DNA of 26,348 bases from contig VBJT01000147.1 in NCBI GenBank assembly GCA_005880075.1, positions 3,003 through 29,350 on the forward strand. The letters are read 5' to 3'. Made by a program: the position numbers and the translations under genes. The number at the start of each line of letters is the position of its first letter. Positions within the stretch are counted from its first letter, which is position 1. Below the pieces are notes generated by a model. That model made no database searches and had not been told where the DNA came from. It saw only the letters and a program-made list of their open reading frames with translations. Source of the stretch: Chloroflexota bacterium (GTDB lineage: Bacteria > Chloroflexota > Dehalococcoidia > SM23-28-2 > RBG-16-64-32). Positions 14,847-23,750 of the stretch are shown here, piece after piece.

Positions 14847-17245
14847 CGCTCGAGATGGTGACGGACGAGGACCGCGACTACATGTACCGCGTCTATGCTC
14901 AGGATAGGGAGGCGCGCGTGAACCTGGGAATCCGCCGCCGGCTGGCGCCTCTCTTGAACAACAACCGCCGCCGCATCGAGCTCATGAATGGGCTGCTCTT
15001 CTCGTTGCCAGGCGCGCCGATCATCTACTACGGTGATGAGATCGGCATGGGCGACAATGTCTATCTGGGCGACCGTAACGGTGTCCGCACGCCCATGCAA
15101 TGGAGCGGCGACCGCAATGCAGGCTTCTCGCTCGCCAATCCGCAGCGTCTCTACCTGCCGGTCATCACTGATCCGGAATACCACTACGCGACTGTCAACG
15201 TAGAGGCGCAGCAGAGCAACCCGCACTCGCTGCTTTGGTGGACGAGGCGCTTGATCGCGCTGCGCAAGCGCTACAAGGCCTTCGCCCGCGGCTCCATCGA
15301 GTTCCTGTACCCCGAAAACCGCAAAGTGCTGGCTTTTGTCCGCCGCTATGAGAACGAGACGATGCTCTTCGTCGCGAACCTTTCTCGCTTCGTTCAGTAC
15401 GCCCGACTCGACATGTCGCCCTACAAAGGAACCGTTCCGGTCGAGCTCTTCGGCCTGACGGAGTTCCCGGAAGTCACTGACTCACCCTACTTGCTCACTC
15501 TCGGCCCGCATGCCTTCTACTGGTTCGCGCTCGAGAAGCGGCGTGTCGAGGCAGACACGTCCGGAAGGGCGCCCGAGCCGGCGTCTGTCCCCGAGCTTGC
15601 GGCGCTTGCTTCTGGAAACGGTCTTTTCTCAAGCGTTGGGCGTGGCGCGCTTGAGAATGCTCTGCCGCAGTACCTGAGGTCCCGCCGCTGGTTCGGGGGA
15701 AAAGGGCGCCAGATTCAGTCAGTCGAGATGATCGACGCAATCGATATGCCGCCCAACGGAGGCCCGGAAGCACATATTATCCTCGTGAAGCTGTCGTACG
15801 TCGACGGAGAGCCCGAGACCTACCTGATCACCATCGCCGCAGCGATGGGCAAAGATGCCGAACAGGTGGCCAGGGATATGCCCAACACAATCATTGCGCG
15901 TGTGAGAAGGCGGCCCGATGAACCGCCCGGCGTACTTTACGAGGCTATCAACAGCAAGCATTTCGCGGCGTCCTTGCTCGACTCGATAGCCAAGCGGCGC
16001 CGGCTCAGGGGGTCGGCCGGGGAGATTGCTACTTCGCCGACTGAGATGTTCCGAAAGCTTCGCGGCTCCCCCGATGCGAACATTGACCCGGCCCCGCTCA
16101 CCGGCGAGCAGACGAATTCATCGGTCGTTTACGGGAACAAGCTGATCCTCAAGCTCTTCCGCCGGCCGGATGAGGGTGTGAACCCGGATCTCGAAATCGG
16201 CCGCGTTCTTACGGAAGAGATGCCCACGGTCCAAGTGCCGTCGGTCGCCGGTTACATCGAGTACCGGCGCCACCGTAGAGAGCCGATGACCCTAGGCGTG
16301 CTTCAATCTTACGTTCCGAACGAAGGCGACGCCTGGCACTACACGCTGGATAACGTTGGGTCATACTTGGAGCGCGTTCTAAGCAAGGCCCCGGACGCCG
16401 GCCCCGCTGGGGAATTCGTTCCTGCGGACGATGTGCTCGATCTCGCCCGCCGAGAAGTGCCCGATGAGATCCGCGACCTAATCGGGGCATATATTCAGTC
16501 GGTTGGACTGTTGGGCCAGAGGACGGCCGAGCTTCACCTCGCTCTCGCTTCGTCAGGGGCGTCAGCCGGCTTCGCGCCGGAGCCGTTCACCGGCCTCCAT
16601 CAGCGTTCGCTCTATCAATCGACGCGTGGCTTGATGGCCTCCGTCTTCCCTGCGCTCCAGCGAAAAGTCGACAGCCTGCAAAACGGCATTCGCGAGGAGG
16701 CCCGAACGGTGCTCGACCTGGAGCCACAAGTGCTCCGCCGCTTTCAGAGGATTCTCGAGGGCCAGCTAACTGGGATGCGCATCCGCTGTCACGGTGATTA
16801 CCACCTGGGGCAGGTGCTCTTCACAGGCAAGGACTTCGTCATCATCGACTTCGAGGGCGAGCCAACGCGGCCCTTATCGCAGAGGCGGCTCAAGCGCTCG
16901 CCGCTCAAGGATGTCGCCGGGATGCTCCGCTCCTTCCATTACGCCGCTTATTCCGCGCTGTTCAACCAGGCCGCTCGTGGGATCGTACCGGCGGCGCGTC
17001 TCGCCAACATGGAGGCTTGGGCAGGTGTTTGGTACAGGTGGGTGGGCGCTTCATTTCTTCGCGAGTATCTTCACGCGATGGGCGAATCACCGATCGTTCC
17101 GAGGCGGCACGAGGAACTCAACAAGCTGCTCGGCGTGCTGGTCCTCGAGAAGGCGGTGTACGAAGTCGACTATGAATTAAACAATCGGCCGGAGTGGCTA
17201 CGCATCCCGCTACGGGGCGTCATCCAGGAAATCAACCAGCACTAG
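14705..17245 (+). pseudogene. treS: TreS C-terminal part fused to maltokinase
   Basis: This is the continuation of the same gene in another frame; genuine sequence begins at 14756 (RFPIIDILQQTPPIPE). It keeps the third catalytic Asp in FLRNHDELTLE, then LPGAPIIYYGDEIGMGD and the C-terminal beta domain to about base 15540. A linker leads into a maltokinase domain from about 15610: SRRWFGGKGR, then GEQTNSSVVYGNKLILKLFR, the catalytic loop CHGDYHLGQVLF and IDFEGEP. Maltokinase makes maltose 1-phosphate, the donor for GlgE. TreS-maltokinase fusions are known. The maltokinase half is intact, but without a start in frame it could be made only by reinitiation or if the lesion is an assembly error. 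The stop is TAG at 17243-17245. Confidence 0.88.
14751..14758 (+). other. treS deletion/frameshift junction
   Basis: Codon AAC (Asn273) at 14751-14753 is followed by two bases, AC, and then CGT of the next reading frame at 14756. Known TreS sequences carry about 19 residues between these points, including an H-F-P segment. The simplest reading is loss of about 55 bases (57 minus the two left). Confidence 0.8.
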
Positions 17246-17321
17246 TTCCAGGTCACTCGGCGGCCGTGGCCGGCTTTGGTTCGCCCCGGGACGGATGCCC
17301 TGCCAAAGACTGTCGACGCAA

Positions 17322-17405
17322 TTTCACTAACTTTTCACTGTAACGCTTGGGCTGGGCCGACAATCTTACTTTAGTGAAGCGCTGAGGCCTGATCGATTTC
17401 ACTGT
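17322..17405 (+). promoter_or_regulatory. TTTCACT repeat cluster upstream of response regulator gene
   Basis: TTTCACTAAC at 17322, TTTCACTGTAAC at 17333 (11 bases later) and TTTCACTGT at 17397, plus an inverted TTAGTGAA at 17371-17378. Direct repeats with an 11-base period are the usual operator form for OmpR/PhoP-family regulators, which bind as tandem dimers. The sites lie 60 to 145 bases before the regulator ATG, which suggests autoregulation. Confidence 0.5.
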
Positions 17406-17418
17406 CGGGATCATTCCG

Positions 17419-17447
17419 TTCACGCATCAGTGGACGGGCGCCATAAT
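17419..17447 (+). promoter_or_regulatory. Candidate sigma-70 promoter for response regulator
   Basis: TTCACG at 17419-17424, 17 bases, then CATAAT at 17442-17447. Transcription start near 17455 would leave a leader of about 13 bases before the ATG at 17468. It lies just downstream of the TTTCACT cluster. Confidence 0.45.
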
Positions 17448-17467
17448 TCGCGCTTCTCTGCAGGCGT

Positions 17468-18154
17468 ATGAGAGTACTGGTAATAGACGACGAACCGGAT
17501 GTAATGGAGGTTGTGAACCTCTGTTTTGGCCTCCGCTGGCCGGAGGCCGAAGTCACGCCGGCCAAAAACGCTGAGGAAGGCCTGAAATACCTCGAGCAGG
17601 ACCCGCCCGACCTTATCCTGCTCGACATTGTTCTACCTGGCATGGATGGCTTCCAGCTCTGTCAAGAAGTCCGGCGTATCTCAGACGTTCCGATCGTGAT
17701 GCTCAGCGCGCGCGACGGCGAAGTCGACAAGGTGCGTGGTCTTGAGATGGGCGCCGACGATTACATCACGAAGCCGTTCAGTCACCTCGAGCTCCTGGCC
17801 CGCGTGCGCGCTGTGCTGCGACGCTACCAGAACCAGCTTCCGGCTCTCGGCGAAGTGTTCGAGTCTGGGGACCTGCGGGTTGACTATGCCAGTCGCCATG
17901 TTACCGTGAAGGGCCGTACGGTCGCCTTGACGCCGACGGAGTACTCGCTCTTATTCCACCTGACGCGAAACGCCGGCCGCGTATTGCCCCACCAGACCCT
18001 GCTCGCCAAGGTATGGGGGCGCGAATACACGGACGAAATCGACTACCTCAAAGTCTACATTCGCCGTCTGCGCCAGAAGCTGGAGTGCGATACTAGCTCC
18101 ATCGGCACAATCGTCAGCGAACGCGGCGTCGGCTACAAGTTCGTCCAAGCCTGA
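17468..18154 (+). CDS. OmpR-family response regulator
   Basis: 228 residues. The receiver domain (1-120) has the acidic pair in VIDDEPDV, phospho-acceptor Asp53 in LLDIVLPGMDG, Ser in VMLSARDG and Lys in DYITKPFS. A winged-helix DNA-binding domain (130-226) follows, with LTPTEYSLLFHLTRNAGRVL, YTDEIDYLKVYIRRLRQKLE and GVGYKFV. It should bind direct-repeat sites, and its own upstream region has TTTCACT repeats. No kinase is adjacent; the nearest orphan kinase is at 20046-21494. Only a weak ribosome binding site (GCAGG) precedes the ATG, in line with the short predicted leader. Signal and regulon unknown. Confidence 0.95.
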   Translation: MRVLVIDDEPDVMEVVNLCFGLRWPEAEVTPAKNAEEGLKYLEQDPPDLILLDIVLPGMDGFQLCQEVRRISDVPIVMLSARDGEVDKVRGLEMGADDYITKPFSHLELLARVRAVLRRYQNQLPALGEVFESGDLRVDYASRHVTVKGRTVALTPTEYSLLFHLTRNAGRVLPHQTLLAKVWGREYTDEIDYLKVYIRRLRQKLECDTSSIGTIVSERGVGYKFVQA

Positions 18155-18279
18155 ACCGGGAACGTAGCTCCTCAGCCGCTTTGCCCGCGAGCCTGCACAG
18201 CGCAGTGTTTACCGTTTCTTAACCGTCCCCCTCTTACAATCCCTTCTCTACGTGGTCGCTTCGCCCGACAATTGAAGCG

Positions 18280-18540
18280 ATGACAACGTGCGATTCCTGC
18301 GGCATCCGGCTCGGTCCCGACTGCGTTCGCGCCGACAACAAGCCTTACTGTTGCGCAGGCTGCGCCGAAGGCGGCCCATGCATCTGCACGTACGAGCACG
18401 ACCTTGGCCGCTACCCGCCATCGCACTACGCGCGCCCTGTCTCGCTGGCGGACCTGCTCGATCGCTACGAGAGGTGTATCCAGACAAGCACCAAGCCGGC
18501 CGATGTGAGGCTCCAATCAGCGCCTGAAGATCTCTGCTAA
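18280..18540 (+). CDS. Small cysteine-rich metal-binding type protein
   Basis: 86 residues. The first 36 contain eight Cys: C4-x2-C7, C15, C24-C25-x2-C28, C34-x-C36. The YCCAGCAEGGPCIC run resembles bacterial metallothioneins and TRASH-type zinc sites, which bind zinc, copper or cadmium through thiolates. The remaining 50 residues are hydrophilic, with YEHDLGRYPPSHYARPVSLADLLDRYE probably helical. There is no signal peptide. A TACAAT at 18235-18240 might be the -10. It lies 125 bases after the regulator gene and may be transcribed alone. Metallothionein-like storage or a metal-sensing partner are both possible; the family assignment is from pattern only. Confidence 0.72.
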   Translation: MTTCDSCGIRLGPDCVRADNKPYCCAGCAEGGPCICTYEHDLGRYPPSHYARPVSLADLLDRYERCIQTSTKPADVRLQSAPEDLC

Positions 18541-18787
18541 CATCCGCGGTCGCGTCCAGCCATCGAGGAATGCCGGTTGCCAACCGGGAGAATCTCTGCC
18601 CTTGTCGGGTGCAGACCGGCGATGTTCCTAGATTCACCCAAATTTTTCAAACGGAACTCATACGGAAATCAAATGCACCGTGCTAGTCGCGAAACTATGT
18701 TATCCGTGGGCGCGGCAGCATCCTTAGCCGCCCAAACTTAAAGTAATTCGAGCCGCTGCCGCACAACACTATCGATGGAGGTTTGTG

Positions 18788-19828
18788 ATGAGAGGGCGCG
18801 GAAATAGCTGCTACGGCTTTCGCGCAGATACCCCAGCCGCCCGCGGTCGGGTGATCGCCCGTACCGCTTCCCCGCCAATACCGGTAAGCCGCTTTGTGTG
18901 GCTGCTTGGAGCGATTGTCCTCGCCGCACTGGGGGTACTGCTGCTGACTTTCGGGCCGCTTAAGGCATACGCCGTGAACGAGACCGGCGCCGGCTTGCCG
19001 GCCGCCGTCCCGGCCAATCCGTCGGCCTCAGCCCCGGACTGCCCGGACGGCTACGTTCTCGACTTCGCCGGCCTTCCCACCGGCACCATACTTGGCGAGC
19101 AGTACGCGTCGCTCGGCGTCCACATTTCCGGGAGCACGAGCCGGACGGACCTGCCCGACGCCATTGTCGTGTTCAACTCAAATGGCACGGGCAGCCACGA
19201 CCCGGACCTCGAGGTGCACATCGGCAATATCGCTATTCTGGCCAACAACCTCAGCGACAAAAACGGCGATGGGCTCGTCGACTTTCCGGACGAGAACAAC
19301 TACGGCGGCAAGCAGGTATACCAGTTCGACTCGCCGGTGCACATCGGCTCGTTCTTGTTCATAGACAAAGACCACGGCACGCCCGAAAGGGCCACGGCAT
19401 ACGACGCAGACGGTAATGTAGTCTCTTCGGTCCCGATCCCTGTCGGCGCGAACGCGTCAGTGCAGACGATAGACGTTAATGCGGACGATGCGGTGAAGTT
19501 GGAGATACGATACCGCGATTCTGGGGCGCTGACGGACATCCAGGTCTGTCCCGCGGCGACGACGACTGAAAGCGGGCCCTCGCCGACACCCAAGCCGCAT
19601 GCGTCGAGTTCGGGAACCACCAATCAGCTGGTGACGATACCGCGCACGGTAAAGACGCAGTCTCTGTCGCTCCCGTCGACGGCTGTCCTGCCGGCCGCGA
19701 TGCCACGCACCGGCGGCGACCCTGAACCTAGATCTGCGACGGCCACAGCGGAGCTGGCCGCTGGTCTGCTGGCGCTAGTTGGGGCGTGTCTGGCCGCCGG
19801 GCTGATCCGTCGCACACACCTGCGCTGA
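18788..19828 (+). CDS. Surface protein with EF-hand-like loop and LPXTG-like C-terminus
   Basis: 346 residues from the ATG, with GGAGG at 18777-18781; a GTG at 18785 adds one residue. A long N-terminal segment precedes a hydrophobic stretch (about residues 34-58) ending in AYA, a probable signal sequence. The exported part begins with a beta-rich domain (CPDGYVLDFAGLPTGTILG and onward) of the kind seen in PEP-CTERM or LPXTG surface proteins. It contains a calcium-binding type loop, DKNGDGLVDF. A Ser/Thr/Pro-rich linker leads to MPRTGG, a hydrophobic segment and RRTHLR, the layout of a sortase sorting signal with Met in place of Leu. No sortase gene is in the window. It probably sits on the cell wall or membrane; function unknown. 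Confidence 0.8.
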   Translation: MRGRGNSCYGFRADTPAARGRVIARTASPPIPVSRFVWLLGAIVLAALGVLLLTFGPLKAYAVNETGAGLPAAVPANPSASAPDCPDGYVLDFAGLPTGTILGEQYASLGVHISGSTSRTDLPDAIVVFNSNGTGSHDPDLEVHIGNIAILANNLSDKNGDGLVDFPDENNYGGKQVYQFDSPVHIGSFLFIDKDHGTPERATAYDADGNVVSSVPIPVGANASVQTIDVNADDAVKLEIRYRDSGALTDIQVCPAATTTESGPSPTPKPHASSSGTTNQLVTIPRTVKTQSLSLPSTAVLPAAMPRTGGDPEPRSATATAELAAGLLALVGACLAAGLIRRTHLR

Positions 19829-20045
19829 CCGCCCACCGATAGCAGAGCGCCGCGGGTAATTCTTCCGGATAATCAGAGTGCTGTGGCGGGGCCGCAACTG
19901 CCACAGTTTCAGCGCTTTCGGGTCTCATCGCCGCACCCCCGCGAGCAGTTATTGACTCGGGAGCGCTTTTCGTTGCCCCGCGCCGCGTCTCTGTAACTCC
20001 CGCTGGCATCCCGTCATCACTACATGAGGAGAGAAGACCTTTCCT

Positions 20046-21494
20046 ATGGAAGTGGTGGAACGAACTTTCGATCCCGTGCGCGAGCCGAGCGTCGGCCGGC
20101 GCCTCGCGCTCTTGGCCGTCGTCGTTGGCGTAATGGCCGTCTTTCCCGTCTACGCCCTTCTTCTCGGCTTGAACCTGATCGGGACTCTCTTCGTGCTGGC
20201 TCCAGGCGTTTTGGCTGGCATCTCCACTATTGTGGGAATCGAGGTGGCGCTACGCTGGGAGTACCGAATGCGGCGCCGTCACACCTATCCGCACGAGCTC
20301 GGTTGCGAACTGGCGCCGATTTACCAGTTCCCCGCTGCCTGTCGCCGAGCCGCAAAACTCGTCGCGCACTGGCTGCGCGCGCGCGCCGTCGTCATCGGGT
20401 GGCTAACCGAAGATGGGCAACTGCTGGAGCCGGTGGCCGTCCATGGCCTGCCCTCTGGCTGGCTGAAGCGCGCGCCGAGTCTTTCCTTGGGCGACGGTCC
20501 GCTGTCCGGGACATTGCGGCGGGGTAAGCTCTTGGGTGTGCCTTCCACGGCCGGTGACTCATGGTTCGCCGGAGGTATGAAGCACGATCGGGCGGTCTAT
20601 GTCCCGCTCGTCGCCCGCGGCCGGTTGGAAGGGGTGCTCGCGATCGCAGCGGAGGGCAGGAACGCCCACTTGCGCGACCAGCGGCTGCTCGCGGCCTTGG
20701 GCGTCGTCCTCAGTCTGGCTCTGGATAACTGCCGTCTTTACGAGGGACAGCGCGCCCACGCGCAGCACCTCCATGAACTGAACCGGATGAAGAGCGACTT
20801 TTTATCCACGGTGTCACATGAGCTGCGAACGCCCCTCACTTCCATCATGATGGCCGCCGAGATGCTGCTCGAGGAGGAAGAGACCAGGGACCCGCGGAGC
20901 ACGCGCGGCAAGCTCGTCGCGACCATCGTGAGGGGCGCATCGCGCCTGAGCAGCCTCGTCGCGGACCTCGTCAACATTTCGCGAGACGACGAGTTCAAGC
21001 CGCGGCTGGAGCTCGATTCCGTTTCCATCGACGATCTCGTCGCGAACGCTGCCGCTATCGTCCAGCCTCTTGTAGCAGCCAAGCATCAGAGCATCGATCT
21101 CAAGTCGTCGGCGCCCGGTACGCTCGTCCGGGTCGACCGACTGCGCTTCGAGCAGGTTCTGATCAACCTGCTTTCGAATGCACAGCGCTACACTCCGCCG
21201 GGCGGGCATATAACCGTGAGCACACGCGTGGCGCGAGGCGAAGTGATCCTGAGCGTCGCCGACTCTGGCCCCGGTATAAGCCCTGAAGACCGGGAGCTAA
21301 TCTTTGAGCCGTTCTATCGAGGCGACCGCTCCGGACTGGGTCTCGGTCTCGCGATCGCCAAGTCCCTAGTGGAGCTCCACAATGGACGCATCTGGGTGAA
21401 TGATTCGGATCACCACGGCAGTGAATTCTGCGTTGCTGTTCCCGCCCAGACGCCCGCCAAGGAGCGCGCGCTCGTCTCGCCCGCCGCCCACTAG
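20046..21494 (+). CDS. Membrane GAF-domain sensor histidine kinase
   Basis: 482 residues. Two membrane helices (about 19-41 and 45-67) with almost no loop between them make a short anchor. A GAF domain follows at about 95-240. The HisKA domain has TVSHELRTPLTS (His258). The HATPase domain has N box NLLSNAQRYTPP, G1 DSGPGISPEDR, F box FEPFYRG and G2 GLGLGLAIAKSLVELHNG. The GAF domain implies sensing of a small ligand or redox state inside the cell. No regulator is adjacent; the OmpR-type regulator at 17468, 1.9 kb upstream, could be its partner. A GGAGAG lies upstream of the ATG. RecF follows 56 bases later but seems to have its own promoter. Confidence 0.94.
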   Translation: MEVVERTFDPVREPSVGRRLALLAVVVGVMAVFPVYALLLGLNLIGTLFVLAPGVLAGISTIVGIEVALRWEYRMRRRHTYPHELGCELAPIYQFPAACRRAAKLVAHWLRARAVVIGWLTEDGQLLEPVAVHGLPSGWLKRAPSLSLGDGPLSGTLRRGKLLGVPSTAGDSWFAGGMKHDRAVYVPLVARGRLEGVLAIAAEGRNAHLRDQRLLAALGVVLSLALDNCRLYEGQRAHAQHLHELNRMKSDFLSTVSHELRTPLTSIMMAAEMLLEEEETRDPRSTRGKLVATIVRGASRLSSLVADLVNISRDDEFKPRLELDSVSIDDLVANAAAIVQPLVAAKHQSIDLKSSAPGTLVRVDRLRFEQVLINLLSNAQRYTPPGGHITVSTRVARGEVILSVADSGPGISPEDRELIFEPFYRGDRSGLGLGLAIAKSLVELHNGRIWVNDSDHHGSEFCVAVPAQTPAKERALVSPAAH

Positions 21495-21538
21495 CTTAGG
21501 CTCACGTTCGCGGCCACGGCTCGGGTCGCTCATCAGAA

Positions 21539-21544
21539 TATAAT
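21539..21544 (+). promoter_or_regulatory. -10 element of leaderless recF promoter
   Basis: A perfect TATAAT ends six bases before the recF ATG at 21551, so transcription should begin at or next to the start codon. There is no Shine-Dalgarno sequence in between. This matches the leaderless arrangement proposed at 4794-4809. Confidence 0.6.
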
Positions 21545-21550
21545 TCCTTT

Positions 21551-22744
21551 ATGCGGCTGCACCGCCTCCAGCTCTTTGACTACCGCAATTTTCAGCGCCT
21601 CGACGTCGAACTTCCAGCTAAAGTAACGCTCTTCGTCGGTGACAACGCGCAGGGCAAGACAAACGTCCTCGAGGCCGTCTATCTGCTTGCCACACTGCGC
21701 GCCGTCCGTGCGGAGGCCGATGTGCAGCTTGTACGCCGGGAATTGCTGAGTGAAGTATTGCCGGCGGCACGCGTTGTCGGCGAAGTCGAGACACTGACCG
21801 GCGCGCTCAAGATCGAGGTCGCTGTCGTTGCCAGGGAAGCCGCGCGTGGCGCGAATGCGACCAAGACCGTCAAGATCAACGGCGCACCCAAGCGTCTGGC
21901 TGACGCTGTTGGACGGCTGACGGCAGTGCTCTTCAGCGCGGATGATCTAATGATGATTGAGGGGTCGCCTTCGCTCCGCCGGCGCTACATCGACCTTACT
22001 CTCATGCAGGTCGACCAGCAGTATTCGGCGGCGCGCTCGCGTTACGAGCGTATCCTGGTCCAGCGGAATCACCTGCTCAGGCGTGTGCGCGAGGGAGAAG
22101 CTCAGGCTGAGGAGCTGGGCTTCTGGACGGAGGAGTTGAGCAAAGACGGTGGGCTTATCGCCCAACGCCGCGCGGCTGCCCTCAGGGAAATAGGCAGCTT
22201 CGCCGCCGACTACCATCGGGCGCTGGCGCAAGCGGAAAATCTCGGCGTTCGCTACGAGCCAAAAATCGATGCGTCGCCGGCCGATCCCGCGGGCGCCTCC
22301 GCCGAGGAGATGGCCGACTGCTTGGCGGACAACTTTACACGGGGCCTCAGCCGCGATATCGCCGCGGGCATGACGTTGCAAGGGCCCCACCGGGACGAGA
22401 TACTGTTCGCGCTAAACGACCTCCCCGCAGCCGGTTACGCCTCGCGCGCGCAACAACGGAGCATTGCTCTTTCGCTGCGTCTCGCAGAAGCGGAGCTGTT
22501 GCGCCGCCGGCGCGGCGAGGCGCCGGTGCTGCTGCTCGACGATGTTCTCTCGGAAATGGACGCATATCGCCGGCAGGCGGTACTCGCGGCAATTCACGAT
22601 GTACACCAACTGCTAATCACCGGCGCCGATTGGGATCGCTTTCCAGCGGAATTCACGTCGGGCGCATCGTGTTTCAAGGTTACAGACGGCGCAGTTCAAG
22701 CCATTACGCCGGCTCAGGTGGTCGCGAGAACAGCGGACTCCTGA
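21551..22744 (+). CDS. recF: DNA replication and repair protein RecF
   Basis: 397 residues, slightly longer than average. RecF is an SMC-like ATPase that helps load RecA at gaps covered with SSB. Seen here: N-terminal LHRLQLFDYRNFQ, Walker A GDNAQGKTN (30-38, Lys36), LFSADDLMMIEGSPSLRRRYID, GPHRDEI, a signature region SRAQQRSIALSLRLAEAELL and Walker B PVLLLDDVLSEMD. RecF is often next to dnaN and gyrB, but here it sits between a histidine kinase and a lipid kinase. Its 3' end overlaps the convergent lipid kinase gene by 41 bases. Start: ATG directly behind TATAAT, probably leaderless. Confidence 0.96.
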   Translation: MRLHRLQLFDYRNFQRLDVELPAKVTLFVGDNAQGKTNVLEAVYLLATLRAVRAEADVQLVRRELLSEVLPAARVVGEVETLTGALKIEVAVVAREAARGANATKTVKINGAPKRLADAVGRLTAVLFSADDLMMIEGSPSLRRRYIDLTLMQVDQQYSAARSRYERILVQRNHLLRRVREGEAQAEELGFWTEELSKDGGLIAQRRAAALREIGSFAADYHRALAQAENLGVRYEPKIDASPADPAGASAEEMADCLADNFTRGLSRDIAAGMTLQGPHRDEILFALNDLPAAGYASRAQQRSIALSLRLAEAELLRRRRGEAPVLLLDDVLSEMDAYRRQAVLAAIHDVHQLLITGADWDRFPAEFTSGASCFKVTDGAVQAITPAQVVARTADS

Positions 22745-23645
22745 GATCGCGGGGCGTCATCACCGAGAGTGCTCCGGCCGCTACGCTTACTTCCGTTGGC
22801 GACTCTGGAAGTGCCTCCCCGTCGAGTTGGACGAGCAGGGGAGGCTCACTCGCGATCGTAAGGTGTCGCGCTCGCCTGTAGTCCACGCGCTTCGATCTGC
22901 GATGCCGTTTGAGCAACGTGAGCGCGGCGAGCCGGATGATGTCCCAGCGGGCGCCGCCCTCGTAGACGCAGATATCAAGGAGCCCGTCGTCGACGACTGC
23001 ATCCGGCGTGACCTTCGTCAGCCCAGCGTATTCCCGGGTGTTGCCGGCGACGATCATGAGCGCCCGCGCGCTTCGCTCCTCGCCGTCGAGCGAAAGCGTC
23101 ACCCGCGAGCCCTGATAGGTCATCGCCTGCCGGGCCGCAGACAATGCGTAGGCGGCCGCTCCTACCCTTCCCTTGACGCGATGCGGTACCAGATGGACGA
23201 CAGCGGCATCAATGCCGAAGCTCGCCATCGACAGGAAGTAGCGCGAGCCCACCCTTCCAAGGTCGACGCGCCGCCGTACACCGGCGATCGCCAGGCGCAC
23301 CGCCTCGCTGGGCTTCTTGAGCAGCCCTACTTCACGTGCCCATAGGTTCACCGTGCCCGCCGGTATGACCGAGACCGCCGTATCAGATCCCGCGAGTCCA
23401 TTGACCGCCTCGTTGAGCGTCCCGTCACCGCCGCAGACGAAGACGAGCGGCACCCGAAGCTCAGCTGCCTTAGCCGACATTGTTGTCGCGTCCCCGGCGC
23501 CCGATGTCTCAGCCCATTCGGCTTTCCAACCTTGCTCGCGCAGCCACATATTCGCCACCGAAAGCGCCTTCCGCTTTGTGGCGTTGTGCGCCGCCGGGTT
23601 GACTATGACCACCGCTTCTTTTCGCTCGAAGGGCTCTGCCATCAT
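22704..23645 (-). CDS. Diacylglycerol/lipid kinase family protein
   Basis: 313 residues on the minus strand. The DAGK catalytic domain has AVVIVNPAAHNATK near the N-terminus, then VFVCGGDGTLNEAVNGL (the GGDGT nucleotide site) and SVIPAGTVNLWAREVG. The C-terminal part has FGIDAAVV, DDGLLDICVYEGG and QLDGEALPES, as in YegS/BmrU-type lipid kinases. Such enzymes phosphorylate diacylglycerol or related lipids at the membrane using ATP. Two ATG codons are adjacent (23645 and 23642); either may be used. It is the only large minus-strand gene, and its end overlaps recF. The exact lipid substrate cannot be read from the sequence. Confidence 0.93.
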   Translation of the reverse strand: MMAEPFERKEAVVIVNPAAHNATKRKALSVANMWLREQGWKAEWAETSGAGDATTMSAKAAELRVPLVFVCGGDGTLNEAVNGLAGSDTAVSVIPAGTVNLWAREVGLLKKPSEAVRLAIAGVRRRVDLGRVGSRYFLSMASFGIDAAVVHLVPHRVKGRVGAAAYALSAARQAMTYQGSRVTLSLDGEERSARALMIVAGNTREYAGLTKVTPDAVVDDGLLDICVYEGGARWDIIRLAALTLLKRHRRSKRVDYRRARHLTIASEPPLLVQLDGEALPESPTEVSVAAGALSVMTPRDLRSPLFSRPPEPA

Positions 23646-23750
23646 TTTGCAGGCAATCGTAACGGTGCCCGCCGTCTGCTCACAAGCGAGGTAGTCTCCG
23701 ACGGCGCAGTTTCGGTATCATCACCGCTGATATCTAGCTAGGATGAGCGA

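Noticed and set aside
22704..22744. The recF/lipid kinase overlap as a sign of a mis-called gene
   Set aside because: Both C-termini are plausible and tail-to-tail overlaps of this size are common in compact genomes.
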